This document shows, one piece after another, positions 25,023-36,789 of a stretch of 64,000 bases of DNA (position 1 is its first letter; every line of letters begins with the position of its first letter). Both the position numbers and the translations under genes were made by a program. The notes beneath the pieces were generated by a model. It was not told the DNA's origin. It was given only the letters and a program-made list of their open reading frames with translations, and searched no databases. Origin of the DNA: Cyathus striatus (Eukaryota > Basidiomycota > Agaricomycetes > Agaricales > Nidulariaceae); contig JAOVFP010000006.1 in the NCBI GenBank assembly GCA_025738555.1, positions 2,418,001 to 2,482,000 of the forward strand, written 5' to 3'.

Positions 25023-25315
25023 GTCATGGCCAATTGGTAGTTCCTACCCCTAATGTTAGAAAACTATCAGCTAGTTTGATGAGCGACCATACCTATCAAG
25101 TTCCTCCTACACTCTCCACCGCTACAGACCTTGCACCAGTAACCATACCCAACCATGAGCAGAACAGCGGCTTAAAGAAAAGTATCGCATTGTCTGAACA
25201 CATGCGTAAACCGGCAGTACAATAGTAGCGTGGAGCCATGGTCATGGCCAATTGGTATTTCCTACCCCTAACGTTAGAAAACTATTAGCCGATCCGATGA
25301 GCAACCGTACCTTTA
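25023..25315 (+). repeat. direct repeat pair upstream of the DUF6698 gene
   Basis: GTCATGGCCAATTGGTA followed by TTCCTACCCCTAA and GTTAGAAAACTAT occurs at 25023-25098 and at 25241-25315. The second copy ends about 65 bp upstream of the start codon at 25382 and contains CCAAT, so it may carry core promoter elements. The pair shows a promoter-region duplication of about 218 bp offset. Confidence 0.7.
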
Positions 25316-25381
25316 AAAACCCAAATCTCTGAATCTTGCTTTCCTTCCCTCCACTCCACCGCCCTTATTCCTGCACATACC

Positions 25382-27050
25382 ATGTCGCACATTCATGAAG
25401 CCCCAGACAACGACTCCGAGCCTGACAGTGGCCTGCTACCTTCAGACATAGAGCTTGTGAAGTACAAGCGACTCTATTCGTCTTTATCTCAGCAAGTGAC
25501 CGAATGGGAAAGGTCTAAAAAGCGAACCAAGTAAGTATCATTGCACACTACATTGAAACTATGACTTACCAAAGACAGAACACCATCCACCTCCACACTT
25601 GGGAGAGGCATCCGTAAAACAGTCACTCTTTTTGGGAACTTACAAGAAGTTACTAGGAATAACGATCTTCATGAACTTGCTGAGAACGGCGATGGAGATG
25701 ATGATGATGACGCTTTTCTAGCTGGTCTGAGGCAAGAACAGGTTGCAGCGATTAAACACGAGTAACGTCAAATCTCACCTTGTATTTGGATTTGTTTGAC
25801 ATTGACATAATCCTTCTAGTCGTGCTCGTGATCATAGGGCCTTTCAAATTCTGCGCCGCTTGATACCAGGATTCGATAAGACTCTTGGCGATTTCTCCAA
25901 CTGCGAGCAACTTCATGCATTCTTTTCCATGGTAAGTTATTAAGATTGGTTTACATTTATCTTTGAGCTGATGCAATATTAATATATAGCTTGAGAAAAG
26001 TGCCAACGATGCACGGGCCCATGACACTAAGGAGCTCAAGGTCGTCGTCATCAATTTCATAAACAAAGAGCTCAAGCCCATTCCTCTTATTGATGCCTCG
26101 GACCGCTCTAGTCTTGGCCTTCAGAACGGGCATATTGGATACCTCATCTGCCCGGTGGATATTGATTGGGAGGATGAACAGTAAGTACTCATTTCGGTTG
26201 TATGTCTTGTATACATCACTTACCTTTAATCTGTGTTGAATAGGATTCGAGACCGAGTTAGGTCAGGAGAACACCCTAGCTATTCACTTGGCCGAAACTT
26301 CTTCTGTCGGCTTTTGTACCGCAAATACATATACTACCCAGAAGATATTGAGGCTGGATTTCTCAGGAGTGACCTATTAGTAATGGTATGTGCCACCCAA
26401 CATATCAGTTTAACTGGCTACTCACTTTGCTCATAGGCATTTATGCACGTATTCACCTCTCCTTCGTCTGCAAAATGTTTCACTGCAGACGAGGGAGGTG
26501 ATGCCGATGCTGAGAATCCCCAACCTGCCAAGTCGAGAAAGGTCAAGGGCTCGAACCGCCAGGGTGTTGCCTCCTTGCTCAACATGAAATCTGTAACACC
26601 AAGGTCTATTGCATATATTTGCGCCCAGGTGTGCAGTTCTCTATCATTTTTTATTGATTTCAAACTGATAACGTTGATACACTGTAGGTTCATTACTCGT
26701 TGTCTAGTTCCGCATCCTGGACAGTTGAGCATGAAGGGTTCAACTACCAAGCCTTCTACAATTTTATAGTAGATTACCTTGAGAACACATCTACAGTGCG
26801 AGAGAAGCTTCATGTACAAGCCCTTATGGCTTGGTGGAATCGGTATGCACACTTCTATTCAACTATTTTAACCGTGTATGTTTTGCTAAATTCTTCCTGT
26901 TGTAGCCAAATCTTTCCCCATTCGTCTTTCGCTGTTGCCCCTTTGAACACGATGTCCACATCTTTAGACATGCTTCGTGCGCAGAGGGACCGCCGTGAGC
27001 GTGCACAGATAACTGCTTCTCGTGCTGGCCTGGGACATACGGCTACTTAG
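25382..27050 (+). CDS. DUF6698-type protein, 422 aa, eight exons, intact
   Basis: Exons 25382-25530, 25579-25761, 25820-25931, 25990-26180, 26244-26385, 26437-26628, 26688-26842 and 26906-27050 sum to 1269 nt with all phases matching. All seven introns (48-63 nt) are GT-AG. The product has an acidic N-terminus, a DDDDD run, then a core with FQILRRLIPGFDKTLGDF, GYLICPVDIDWED, FFCRLLYRKYIYYPEDIEAG, FMHVFTSPSSA and LMAWWNRQIFP. I recall this pattern as the Agaricomycete DUF6698 family, whose function is unknown and which is often multicopy near transposons. There is no catalytic motif, signal peptide or membrane segment. Lack of any stop or frameshift amid decayed neighbours suggests recent arrival or selection. 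Confidence 0.8.
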
Positions 27051-28025
27051 TTTTATTTATGTAGTACTTACGATGTCTGACAATGTTTATGGTACTATTA
27101 TTAAAACTATTTGAAATTTCGAACTATCATCATCCCGGAGCCATAAGTACAATTGAATATCTGTGTTGTAATGAAGCTCCGCTTTCATTTCTTCCAAATA
27201 AAATAAAATCAAACTCATGCTAAACCCGTAACATCAAGTTAAACTCATGCTAAAGCAATAACATTACAATATTCTTGTCATATCGCAATAATACTTAGTA
27301 TACCTCATGCACAGGCTATAACATTACCATGGCTTCATCATACAAAAATAATAGCACAACCAATTCGTTATATTACAATAATATCAAATACCATGTATGA
27401 GGACAATAAAATAGGATACTTGACTTATAACTCCCTACAATATTATAACACGATCACATTGATTATAAAAACTATGGTGCAGGACGATGGAAAATAATCA
27501 ATTATGATTTCGGTTATAATATGTTGGCAACTCATGATGATCGTGAACAAGCATGATCAATGATATTGAATCATCCAATTCGCCCGAATTTAGTGATGTT
27601 GGCAAGGACTTCTTTGTCGAAGGAAGAACACTGTGTGACATAACACGTTACACACGCGCTGAGCGCTTGAGCGTTTTGACGTTGACAACGGTTGAACGTT
27701 AACGTTAACCTATGCGATCTCAGAGTCGTTCTTGACAAAACAAGTTCAAAGGTCAAATTTTATATGACATACGCACCTCTCCCTTAAACGTGTTTCGCTG
27801 GCGGTGTGGAAGGACCGTGGACATGCGTACTTTGAGCCTTGAGGAACGTTTACGCTAGGTCAACATAGGCTGTGTGAGTGAGTTTCGGTTTCGGTCTTCA
27901 GGTGTGCTAAGTAGTTCGCCCTTTCTGACATGCAGTGGCAGAACTAGCTACATGGCTACCCCAGACATTGGCTGCGCGTAGTATGTCAGAGACTTGGGCA
28001 ACGTGTTACGATTCGTATTGATCTG
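27051..28025. other. intergenic, AT-rich
   Basis: No gene seen. A short motif AAACTCATGCTAAA is repeated twice near 27208-27260. The segment at 27640-27710 is rich in short GTT/AAC inverted motifs. Nothing else is supported. Confidence 0.5.
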
Positions 28026-29510
28026 ATGACAACCACGCCGCCTCTGATCCCCTCAACGCGGCACCTTGCCACCTACACCAACAGTATTCGTACCTTCTCG
28101 CTACCCACCCAAACCATCGTTCATGCGAGCTCTCCCACCCCGCCTGGACACCCTTACAGACATCATAGGCAGCATCAGTCTCTTGTTACTCGCCACCTCC
28201 CTCGGGCCTCGTCGTTCGCGTATACCTAGGTGCTTCTCAGGAGGAAGATGTTCAGGCTCATCGTCCTGTCTGTAGTGTCATGGAGGAACTGGACGTAGCG
28301 TGCGTGTTCATTTTCTTCCTCATTGTGATTTGTTGACACTTGCTTAACATCAGACAAGGTGCTTGATCTATCCCGACTCATATCACCTTTCCTTCAGGTT
28401 GACCAAGTCCGCGACGAGCAGGTCACCGACCCCCATCAGCTTGGTCTATGCGTGTCCCTCAAGGTCATCGACAGCCTCCAGAGCCATATGTGCCCCTGTC
28501 CGTAACCCCATCACTTCGACTACTCCTTCCCCTACGCCGCCTGATCCCTGGAAAGTCGAGATGAACTAGATCATCCCCTTCTCCCTTGACTCAGGTGAAG
28601 CTGGAACACCGCGGTTTACCATCACGCAGCACTCTGGACAAGCTACACAAACGCGAAGCTCTGTTATCTGAAGCTCAGCTCCCTCCCACAAGCCACGCGC
28701 GCACACTCGCCAATTGGGTTGATGGTGTATGTGGTTGATTCTCGCACACAGAACGTTCTCAGCTCGAGCCTGGGGAGACCCGTGGTGGCCTGTCAGAAAC
28801 GTGAATGACCACATACAGCGAGCAGGGGAACGTATGAAACTACATATACCTCACACAAAAGGGCGTCTACCGAGCGTGAGGTTACATAGTGGATTAGCTT
28901 CCAACAAAGCTGCGGCTTCATCTACTGAGGTCCCACCCAGCACCCTGCAAGCCGCATTCATATTCCTGTTCCGCACCTCTCCCCCTGCGTCACGAGAAGG
29001 AAGCGTACGAAAGTCCCCTTTTCTTCATCCATCACCCAACAACTTCCGCTACCACCTAACACCTTTTGACGGACGCTAGTTATCTCTCGTTCAAATATGC
29101 GTTCTCGCTATGCACAGTAGGACATCAGAAGGATGTATGGGTTGGATGACGAACAGGCGAAGGAAACGGTCTCAAGGTTTGGTCAAAGGGCATCGAAGTT
29201 TTCAGGATTTCGAAGGCTGGGGTAGCATATTGGAATAGGGTACACTTTCCGCCATGATTGTGTGGAGTCGTCAGCCAATCGTTTACCATACAATTTGATT
29301 CACATGTCCGTCCAGTGTCGTTTCTTTGGTATCACCATCCTTCATCTCTGAATACCCGTAACGAGACACCACACAAGGCTCTCTCTGCGAACAGTCCGCC
29401 TATTGGCTACTCGCAAGCGGCATACTCCCCTGCTGCGGCTTTCCGCTTTGCAGCATTTTCCCTTCGCGGTCCCAATGATCGGCTATACTTATTGTAGCAT
29501 CTAAGGTTCT
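28026..29510 (+). pseudogene. decayed paralogue of the membrane protein gene at 13066
   Basis: Blocks align in order with the 13066-14088 gene: CACCTACACCAACAG near the start, the ATCATAGGCAGC and CTCGTCGTTCGC parts of the membrane-helix coding region, the homologous intron with TTGACACTTGCT and CATCAG near 28330-28355, ACAAGGTGCTTGATCT directly after it, GGTGAAGCTGGAACACC near 28590, and CGCCTATTGGCTACTCGCAA near 29400. Indels and stops break every frame, and some segments have no counterpart. It is an old tandem-family duplicate that has lost coding capacity. Confidence 0.75.
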
Positions 29511-29979
29511 GCTCTTCTCTCCAGCGGACTGAATGCATACAGCGTTGTCGTCCCCGTCGGTGATTTTGGTTCTTCCCATCGTTCTTTCCAATTCTTCCCG
29601 TTATTCATTTGCTATCTCAGGTTATATATACATGAACGCTGTACTTACATTGAATCCTAATCTTGCCCTCGGTTCTTGTTCGCTATAATCTCATCTGACA
29701 AATCGGTGTGGTATTGAGCCACTTCATTCAATCTTACCTCTTCTCACTTGTGATATATAGCTTAAATCTCGAAACCGGAACTATAAATACGGCATAGTAT
29801 GCCTTGACTTCAATATATTCCGAACAAAGATTCTAATGTACAATGAAGAAAACTGTGCAACCTTATATGTGAGAAACACTTTCCGCTTTGCATGAGTTAA
29901 CCTGGTTCATTACATTCCCTTAACACCAGGGCTAAGCCTGCGTTGGCAGAACGATAGTAATATTATATAACTTACCGGT
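29511..29979. other. intergenic stretch
   Basis: Between the pseudogene and the 3' end of NLR gene 2. No supported feature. Confidence 0.5.
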
Positions 29980-32900
29980 TTATACTTTTCGTGTGTCCTT
30001 AGTGACCCAGTCTTCATTATCTGTTGGTGCGCTAAGGACGGCACGTAGATGATTTAAATGCGCCTTTTGAGAACGTGGACGCGTACGGAATTCACTAAGA
30101 GGAACAGATTGATCAGAGCGGGTAAATAATAGAAGACTAGGAGCTTACTATTCTTTCCAGCATTTGAATGATTTAAAACACCACAATGAAACTTCGCGTG
30201 CACCTTCATGTTCTCCAACATAAAACTCGCCGGAGCGTTCTGGATCTTTGAGGAACTCCGTAAAAGAAGGATCATAGAATCCCACCCTACGATCCTCATC
30301 GTGGAGGTATAAAATGGAACTAAGACCACGCAGAATCTGGACCCCTTCATCTTCATGTAGTCCTATAATACCTTCTATTATTTGGATTGTGACATCTCGC
30401 CTTTTAATATAAAATTCCACCTTCGGAAGATGAACAAGAGCTTTCAGAAACCGAATTACATTCATACGCTGTGGGTGCAAGGATAATATGGCAGTATATA
30501 GTCCATCAAGCTTTCTGGATGCATCCTCTAACTGTGGAGACAACGAATTATTATCCAACAGTTCTAAAAATGCTACTTCTCCTTGATGAGCAACATATCG
30601 CATGATAATAGATGCATATCTGAAGTCCCCTGCACACAGATTTGCCAGGGAAGATATTTGCTCAGTATTCATCCATCGCATTTTAAAATTCAACCCATGA
30701 CTGAGGTAAAATACCATATTTTCATTCACATCAGGTGATTCACCTAGAAATACACATTCTGAAATATTACTGGCTTGAAGTGTCTTCACAAAATCTGTGA
30801 ACATGGGGCATGAAATATAAAATCGGAAAGGTAGTACATGCTCAACCATTGCTTTTACAATGATTTTAATGAGCTCTTGGTATTCTTCTGAACAATATGT
30901 TTCATCTGGTATGTGGATACAGATTACCCTTGCACGAAGTGCATGAGGTACCTTAAGGTTCACAACTGGCTCTACTATAAGTTTCTGAAACTGCATGCTC
31001 AAGAACTCTGGTGTTCTCTGGCCCAGATCTTCCACATACTGGTTAAACACAGGTATTTTTGCATCTGGTAGTCCTGGAATGTTTCTTGAAAGCTGGCAAG
31101 CCACTGATGGTATTATATGATAGACACTCTGCTGATCCATGACACTGGCAGCAAGAAATAAATCATTGTGAGCATGGTCAGCAACTTTTTGTGTAATAGA
31201 TCTTCGACCAGTTTCAGATGGGCCAATTAACCATAGAACACTTGTAGAGAGATCAAATAATCTTGTCCATCGAAAACTAAGATTCAATAAGGCTTCATAA
31301 TGAAGTTCTTTCTTATGTGTCTCCACTAAATATATGAAGAATGTTACTGGAAAAAGGTGTAGTAGATCAATTGACACTTGCCTTGTTTAAGTGGAACAAT
31401 ATACCAGGAAATCTTATCATCTAATCCATCTTCAAAGGGGATGCAGATATTGTTGGTAAAAGGTTTGATATTGAGTTTGTGTGCTAACTCAAAGTCTCCT
31501 ATGAAATTACTAATTATTGCACTTCTATTAACAATGCTTGCACTGCTTGAGCTTGCATATTTAAAACTCATGTTCTCAATAGTGGTCCTATAGAGGTGAT
31601 GAAAGATGGATATACAGGCTGATTTAAATAGTAGCATATCTTGTGTACTAGTGCAATTCTCAATATCTATGTCAACTCTAGTAAATCCACAGTCCAACAT
31701 ATCAGTAAAAAGTTTGATATTGGGTTCTTGTGTAGGCTTAAAGTCTCCTATGAAATCACTAATTGTTGCACTTCTATTAACAATGATTGCACCACCCGAG
31801 CCCGGATATTTAAAGCTCATGTTCTCAATAGTGGTCCTATAGAGGTGATGAAAGATGGATATACAGGCTGATTTAAATAATAGCATATCTTGTGTACTAG
31901 TGCAATTCTCAATATCTATGTCAACTCTAGTAAATCCACAGTCCAACATATCAGTAAAAAGTTTGATATTGGGTTCTTGTGTAGGCTTAAAGTCTCCTAT
32001 GAAATCACTAATTGTTGCACTTCTATTAACGATGCTTGCACTACTTGAGCTTGGATATTTAAAGCTCATGTTCTCAATAGTGGTCCTACAGAGGTCATGA
32101 AAGATGGATATACAGGCTGATTTAAACAATAGCATATCTTGTGTGCTGGTGCAATTCTCAATATATATGTCAACTTCAGTAAATCCACAGTCCCAAATAT
32201 TGGTGAAAAGTTTGATATTGAGTTCTGGTGTTGGCTTAAAATCTCCTATGAAATCACTAATTGTTGCACTTCTATTAACAATGATTGCACTACTTGAGCT
32301 TGGATATTTAAAGCTCATGTTCTCAATAGTGGTCCTACAGAGGTGATGAAAGATGGATATACAGGCTGATTTAAACAATAGCATATCTTGTGTGCTGGTG
32401 CAATTCTCAATATATATGTCAACTTCAGTAAATCCACAGTCCCAAATATTGGTGAAAAGTTTGATATTGAGTTCTGGTGTTGGCTTAAAATCTCCTATGA
32501 AATCACTAATTGTTGCACTTCTATTAACAATGATTGCACTACTTGAGCTTGGATATTTAAAGCTCATGTTCTCAATAGTGGTCCTACAGAGGTGATGAAA
32601 GATGGATATACAGGCTGATTTAAACAATAGCATATCTTGTGTGCTGGTGCAATTCTCAATATATATGTTAACTCCAGTAAATCCACAGTCCACAATACCA
32701 GTAAAAAGTTCAATATTGAGTTCTTGTGTTGGCTCAATGTCTCCTGTGAAGTTACTAATTGTAGTACTACTTGAGCTTGGATATTTAAATTTCATTTTCT
32801 CAATAGTGGTCCTACAGAGGTCATGAAAGATGGATATACAGGCTGATTTAAATAATAGCACATCTTGTGTACTAGTGAAATTCTCAATACATATATCAAA

Positions 32901-34924
32901 TCCAGTTAATTTACAGTCCACAATATTGGTAAAAAGTTTGATATTGAGTTCTGGTGTTGTCTCAAAGTCTCTTGTAAAATTATTAAATATAGTGCCTCTA
33001 TTAGCAACTCTTGCACTACTTGAATGTTGCCATTTTAAGTTCATGTTTTCAATAGTGGTCCTATAGAGTTCATGAAAGATGGATATATATACTGCTTTAA
33101 ATAGTAGCATATCTTGTGGACTAGTGCAATCCTCAATTTCTATGTCAACTCCAATAAATCTACAGTCTACAACATTGTTAAAAAGTTTGATATGGAGTTC
33201 TTGTATTGGTTCAAAGTCTCCTGTAATATCATTAAATGTTGCACTTCTATTTATATGTCCACTAATTTTCAGGTTTTCAAAAGTACATCTAACAATGTTT
33301 GACATAGCATCAATGTTATTATGAGGATGACCTAGTTTTATGACTGTATTGACTGTGTATTTATTCTCATACAGATAGTTAACACTTTGATGCTGTAGGT
33401 TGTCATGTTCTGGAATGATTATAGCATCTTCAAATATACTAGCTATCAATTGATTTTCAGGACTCCAGTGAACTAGTGATTGAAAACACCAGTCAGCAAC
33501 ATACTGTGCATCTTCTCCTACATAAAATTCCTGGGATCGGCTTTTATCCTTAAGAAAATCCAAAAGAAGAATATGATAAAATTCAATATTTTCCCCACTT
33601 ATATATATCAGTGACCCTAACTCTTTTAAAACAGATACACATTTCCCTACTTTAAGCCCAAGAACACTGGCAATTATTGCAATATGTGCACCATTTTTAA
33701 ATACATATTTGAAAGATGGAACTTCTTGAAGGTGTATCAACACTTTCAAAATCTGCATAAGGTTTGGGATGCTAGGATGAGATTTAAATGTTTGCCAGTA
33801 AATTTTGTCCAAGGGACTAAATACATTACTATTCCCTTTCTGAAGTACTTCAGTTAACTGTTCTTGTGGATCAAGACCTTTGGCCCCAATGAAGTTCATT
33901 ACAGCTGTAGCATAAACAAACATTCCATTAGCTTTCTCTGTAAGAAGTTTGACATCATCTTTGGATGGCCAAAATGACAGCCCATGCCTTCTACAAATTT
34001 TGGAAAATTGATGATTCAAATATTTCTCAATGTCAACACGAGTTGCATAATCCTTGTAAGCATCAACTCTGCGCAATACTAAACAGTCAGAAGTTTCCTC
34101 ATACTCTAGGTCATCAAATCCATATTTTATGGATGTATCTGGTCGGCTTGCAACTAAGAAATTCAGTTTAAAGTTAGATGATGCTGTTCCAATAAGCTTT
34201 ATAATTGCATCCTGATGGGCTTCATTTATGCATTCATCCAAAGCATCAATAAAAATAATAATTCTTGAACACCGAATCATAGATGTGGTTTTCATAAGAG
34301 GACTCTTTATCAACAGGTCAAATTGATACTCTAGTGTCTTAGCTTGAAAATCTGTATCAGAATCAACAGCCTTTTCTATTTCTTTTCCAAGCTGTGGTAT
34401 CTTTTTAGCAAGCTCATAAGCTATAGTGGCAAAGAAACGTTTTGCAGTGTTTTGCTCTGCAGCCTTGTTTTCACGTGAAAAGAAGAAACTAGCAGACCAC
34501 GATCCATCTTTTTCACATTCATTTGCTAAAGTTTGCATAATGGAAGATTTTCCATAGCCTGCTGGACCAAACATCCACATCAAGTGATCATCTGAACCAG
34601 ATTCTTCTGAAGTTGCTTCTTTTTTCCAGTCCCGAATATCCTTTAAGATATCCTCTCTCGTTCCTTTAGTGCATGTACTATGCTTATGAGATCCTGAGTT
34701 AACCGTGGCAGGAACACAAATTAGCTTTTGTAATATTTCCAATCCTAATTAAGTTCAGTTAGGCATGTAACATTGTAATTTGAAACATTATGAATATGAT
34801 GCATACCTTTTTCACTTGCCGAATTGAAGTTGTACTGATTTTGCCCAACAACGTTGAGTTGACCGCTGTTGTTCACGTGTGAATTAATCATGCCATCAAA
34901 GGCCTGTGCACCTGGATTCGCCAT
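29980..34924 (-). CDS. NLR gene 2: dual NACHT protein with repeat array, 1590 aa
   Basis: Exons 34924-34807, 34744-31382, 31325-30149 and 30094-29980 sum to 4773 nt, a multiple of three, with introns of 62, 56 and 54 nt. Intron 2 is GC-AG (GCAAGT donor). Residues 1-39 carry NNSGQLNVVGQNQYN, a short motif also seen in gene 1. A canonical NACHT follows (Walker A GPAGYGKSS at about 99-107, Walker B IIFIDALDEC), then a winged-helix-like region ending FLKDKSRSQEFYVGE. Residues about 520-1140 are solenoid-like repeats. A second NACHT-like module begins near 1180; its P-loop is GPSETGRRS, its Walker B ICIHIPDE, and it ends with a matching FLKDPERSGEFYVGE winged-helix segment. Fungal NACHT proteins act as STAND-type signalling ATPases in self/non-self or immune recognition. 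This one is intact and presumably functional. Confidence 0.85.
31326..31381 (-). other. GC-AG intron in NLR gene 2
   Basis: The donor is G|GCAAGT and the main acceptor ATATATTTAG. Splicing joins repeat section to the second NACHT module in frame. A second acceptor TTTTCCAG 21 nt earlier is also in frame and would add seven residues, so alternative acceptors are possible. Confidence 0.7.
31450..33290 (-). repeat. 249-bp coding tandem repeat array in NLR gene 2
   Basis: The period is 249 bp (83 codons). Anchors on the plus strand fall at 31606, 31855, 32104, 32353, 32602, 32830 and 33079; one unit is shortened by 21 nt. Units 32104-32352 and 32353-32601 are identical by my reading, and 31606 and 31855 differ at only a few bases, while outer units are more diverged. 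Each unit has two related halves of about 40 residues, with patterns LFTNIxDCGFTxVDIxIEN and IFHxLCRTTIENMSFKY. The alternating hydrophobic pattern and regular Asn/Cys suggest a parallel beta-solenoid. NLR gene 1 has just one comparable unit (around 16490-16740). Confidence 0.9.
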
Positions 34925-36789
34925 AGTTCTTGAAGTTCTGGTGGAGGTTGTAACTTGTGAAGGGAGGGAGGAGCGAAATAGGGTTTGAGGATCTTTTAAA
35001 TGTGCTGGGTGTTCAAATTTTCACACTTTATCGCAGATGATCATTGATTACAAAATATCGCACAAGGTCACAGGATAAGTATTGGATAGGTGACAGGACC
35101 AAATGTGGCTACTTAGACGATAATTTTATGGCTTACGACATCTAAGATCTAAAGCTTCGAAGCTTCGATTTCTGTGATCGTGGAACTTGGCCCGGTCAGT
35201 GCTTCGGCGTTGACAACGTCAACTACCACACGGGATGGATCATGGGACCAGTTCGAAGGTTGATCAAGTTGCAGACTTCTAAGCCTTAAAGCCGTTCCTA
35301 TAGCACACGCGCATGTGCAAAAGATGTGTCAGTGAGTCTGTGACCTTCTGTGACTCTGTTCAACGTCAGTCAATTTCAGCTTGCTTTCAACACTACCTGC
35401 TGTATAACTAACGACCATGCACTATAAGCTCGACTCATAGCTCCGTCGCCTGCCGCACCACGCGTTGAGTGACTACTGCTACTATGGCTTCCGTACGTGA
35501 AAGTGATAGTCTGACATGACGAATGGATACCGATGGTACGAATTTGACCATCATGGCTCTGCAACGTTTTGACGTTAACTTTCATTCACAAGACTTGCAC
35601 AGGACCTAGAATCAGGAATCCAGACTATCCTAAATCCGCGTGTCATGCGTACGCAGGAGAGAATTCCAAAGAATTCTCGACTAGGAAGAGCAACGATGCG
35701 TATCATTCGCAGTCATATATTCATAGGAGTCACTGCCTTCATCCCACTCCACTCAACCGAGAAATCCCGTAATCCAGCTGCAACTCCCTCTCCACGTCCA
35801 CGGATGCTACAAGCGGCTCATCGCCGTTTACCTCTAATGCACGGAGAATCTGTTGCATTATATCCGTAGTGAGTTCGGGAGGGAGTAAACTCGCGTGCGT
35901 GCACTCTTTTTGGTCCTCGTCATTCTAACCAGCTGAAACGTCCTCGTCGCAAAAGAATTGCTTGCCACTCCCAGCTCATCACTCAGCTTCAGCCCGTCCC
36001 CAATACATCCATTACACACTATCAGCACCGACCGTGACACCTACCCTCAACGCGAAGAGAGCAGGCTTGACTCCAAAGGTCATCATCGACAACCGCCCTA
36101 GCCATAACACCTACCCGAATCATCTATCTCTCCCAGGCCGATATTATTATGAATCGATTTGGTGGGAACAGCCCTAGCAGGCGCCTATCCTACTTCAGAG
36201 TGTCCATCGATCCCAATCAAGATAACAGGATAATAATATCCATGAATCGATAACTTCATCACGAGTCGTTGCATGTCTTCGATGGTAGAGCTCATAAATA
36301 ACTGAAAGATCGATCTTAGATCTTCACACTGGAAAGATGGACATCGATAACATGCAAACTATTATTATTAGTCGATTCGATGGGAACAACCTAAATATGT
36401 AGTCACACTCAGATAATAATTACACATGGGCTCTACATTATGTCAAAGCCTTATACGTTCAATTTAATTCACATTCATTTCCAACTTCGTGCTGCGGCCG
36501 GTTGACGGTAGCTAGCTAGCAATGATTCCAATCTTTCTCACAATCACTGCATCAGGCTAATGTCTAGCAAAAGCCATTCTGTCGAGGTTCAGGATACTTA
36601 CCGTATTAATACTTAATTAAAAATATTTACTTCCGTGTTTCTTTTGTCTTGTTTATTCTTTTCTCTGTCTTTTTTTTCTATTCGTCGTATCTTCACACCT
36701 CAGTTGTTTACCTTATCGTGAACCTGAGCTTCTATCTTAACACATTCGTAACTACCACAATGATTATTAATATTAAGTTTTGATACCAC
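34925..36789. other. intergenic, with conserved NLR upstream block
   Basis: Positions 35030-35070 match the block upstream of NLR gene 1 (GATGATCATTGATT, CAAAATATCG). Beyond that I see no supported gene. Frames at 35569-36177 overlap on both strands and lack splice chains. Confidence 0.5.

Noticed and set aside
31378..33324. Series of 70-81 codon plus-strand frames spaced 249 bp
   Set aside because: They are antisense shadows of the NLR gene 2 repeat array; each starts at the same phase of the unit and has no independent features.
35569..36177. Third copy of the membrane protein gene
   Set aside because: A few short similarities to the 13066 gene were seen, but not in consistent order or length, so homology is not supported.
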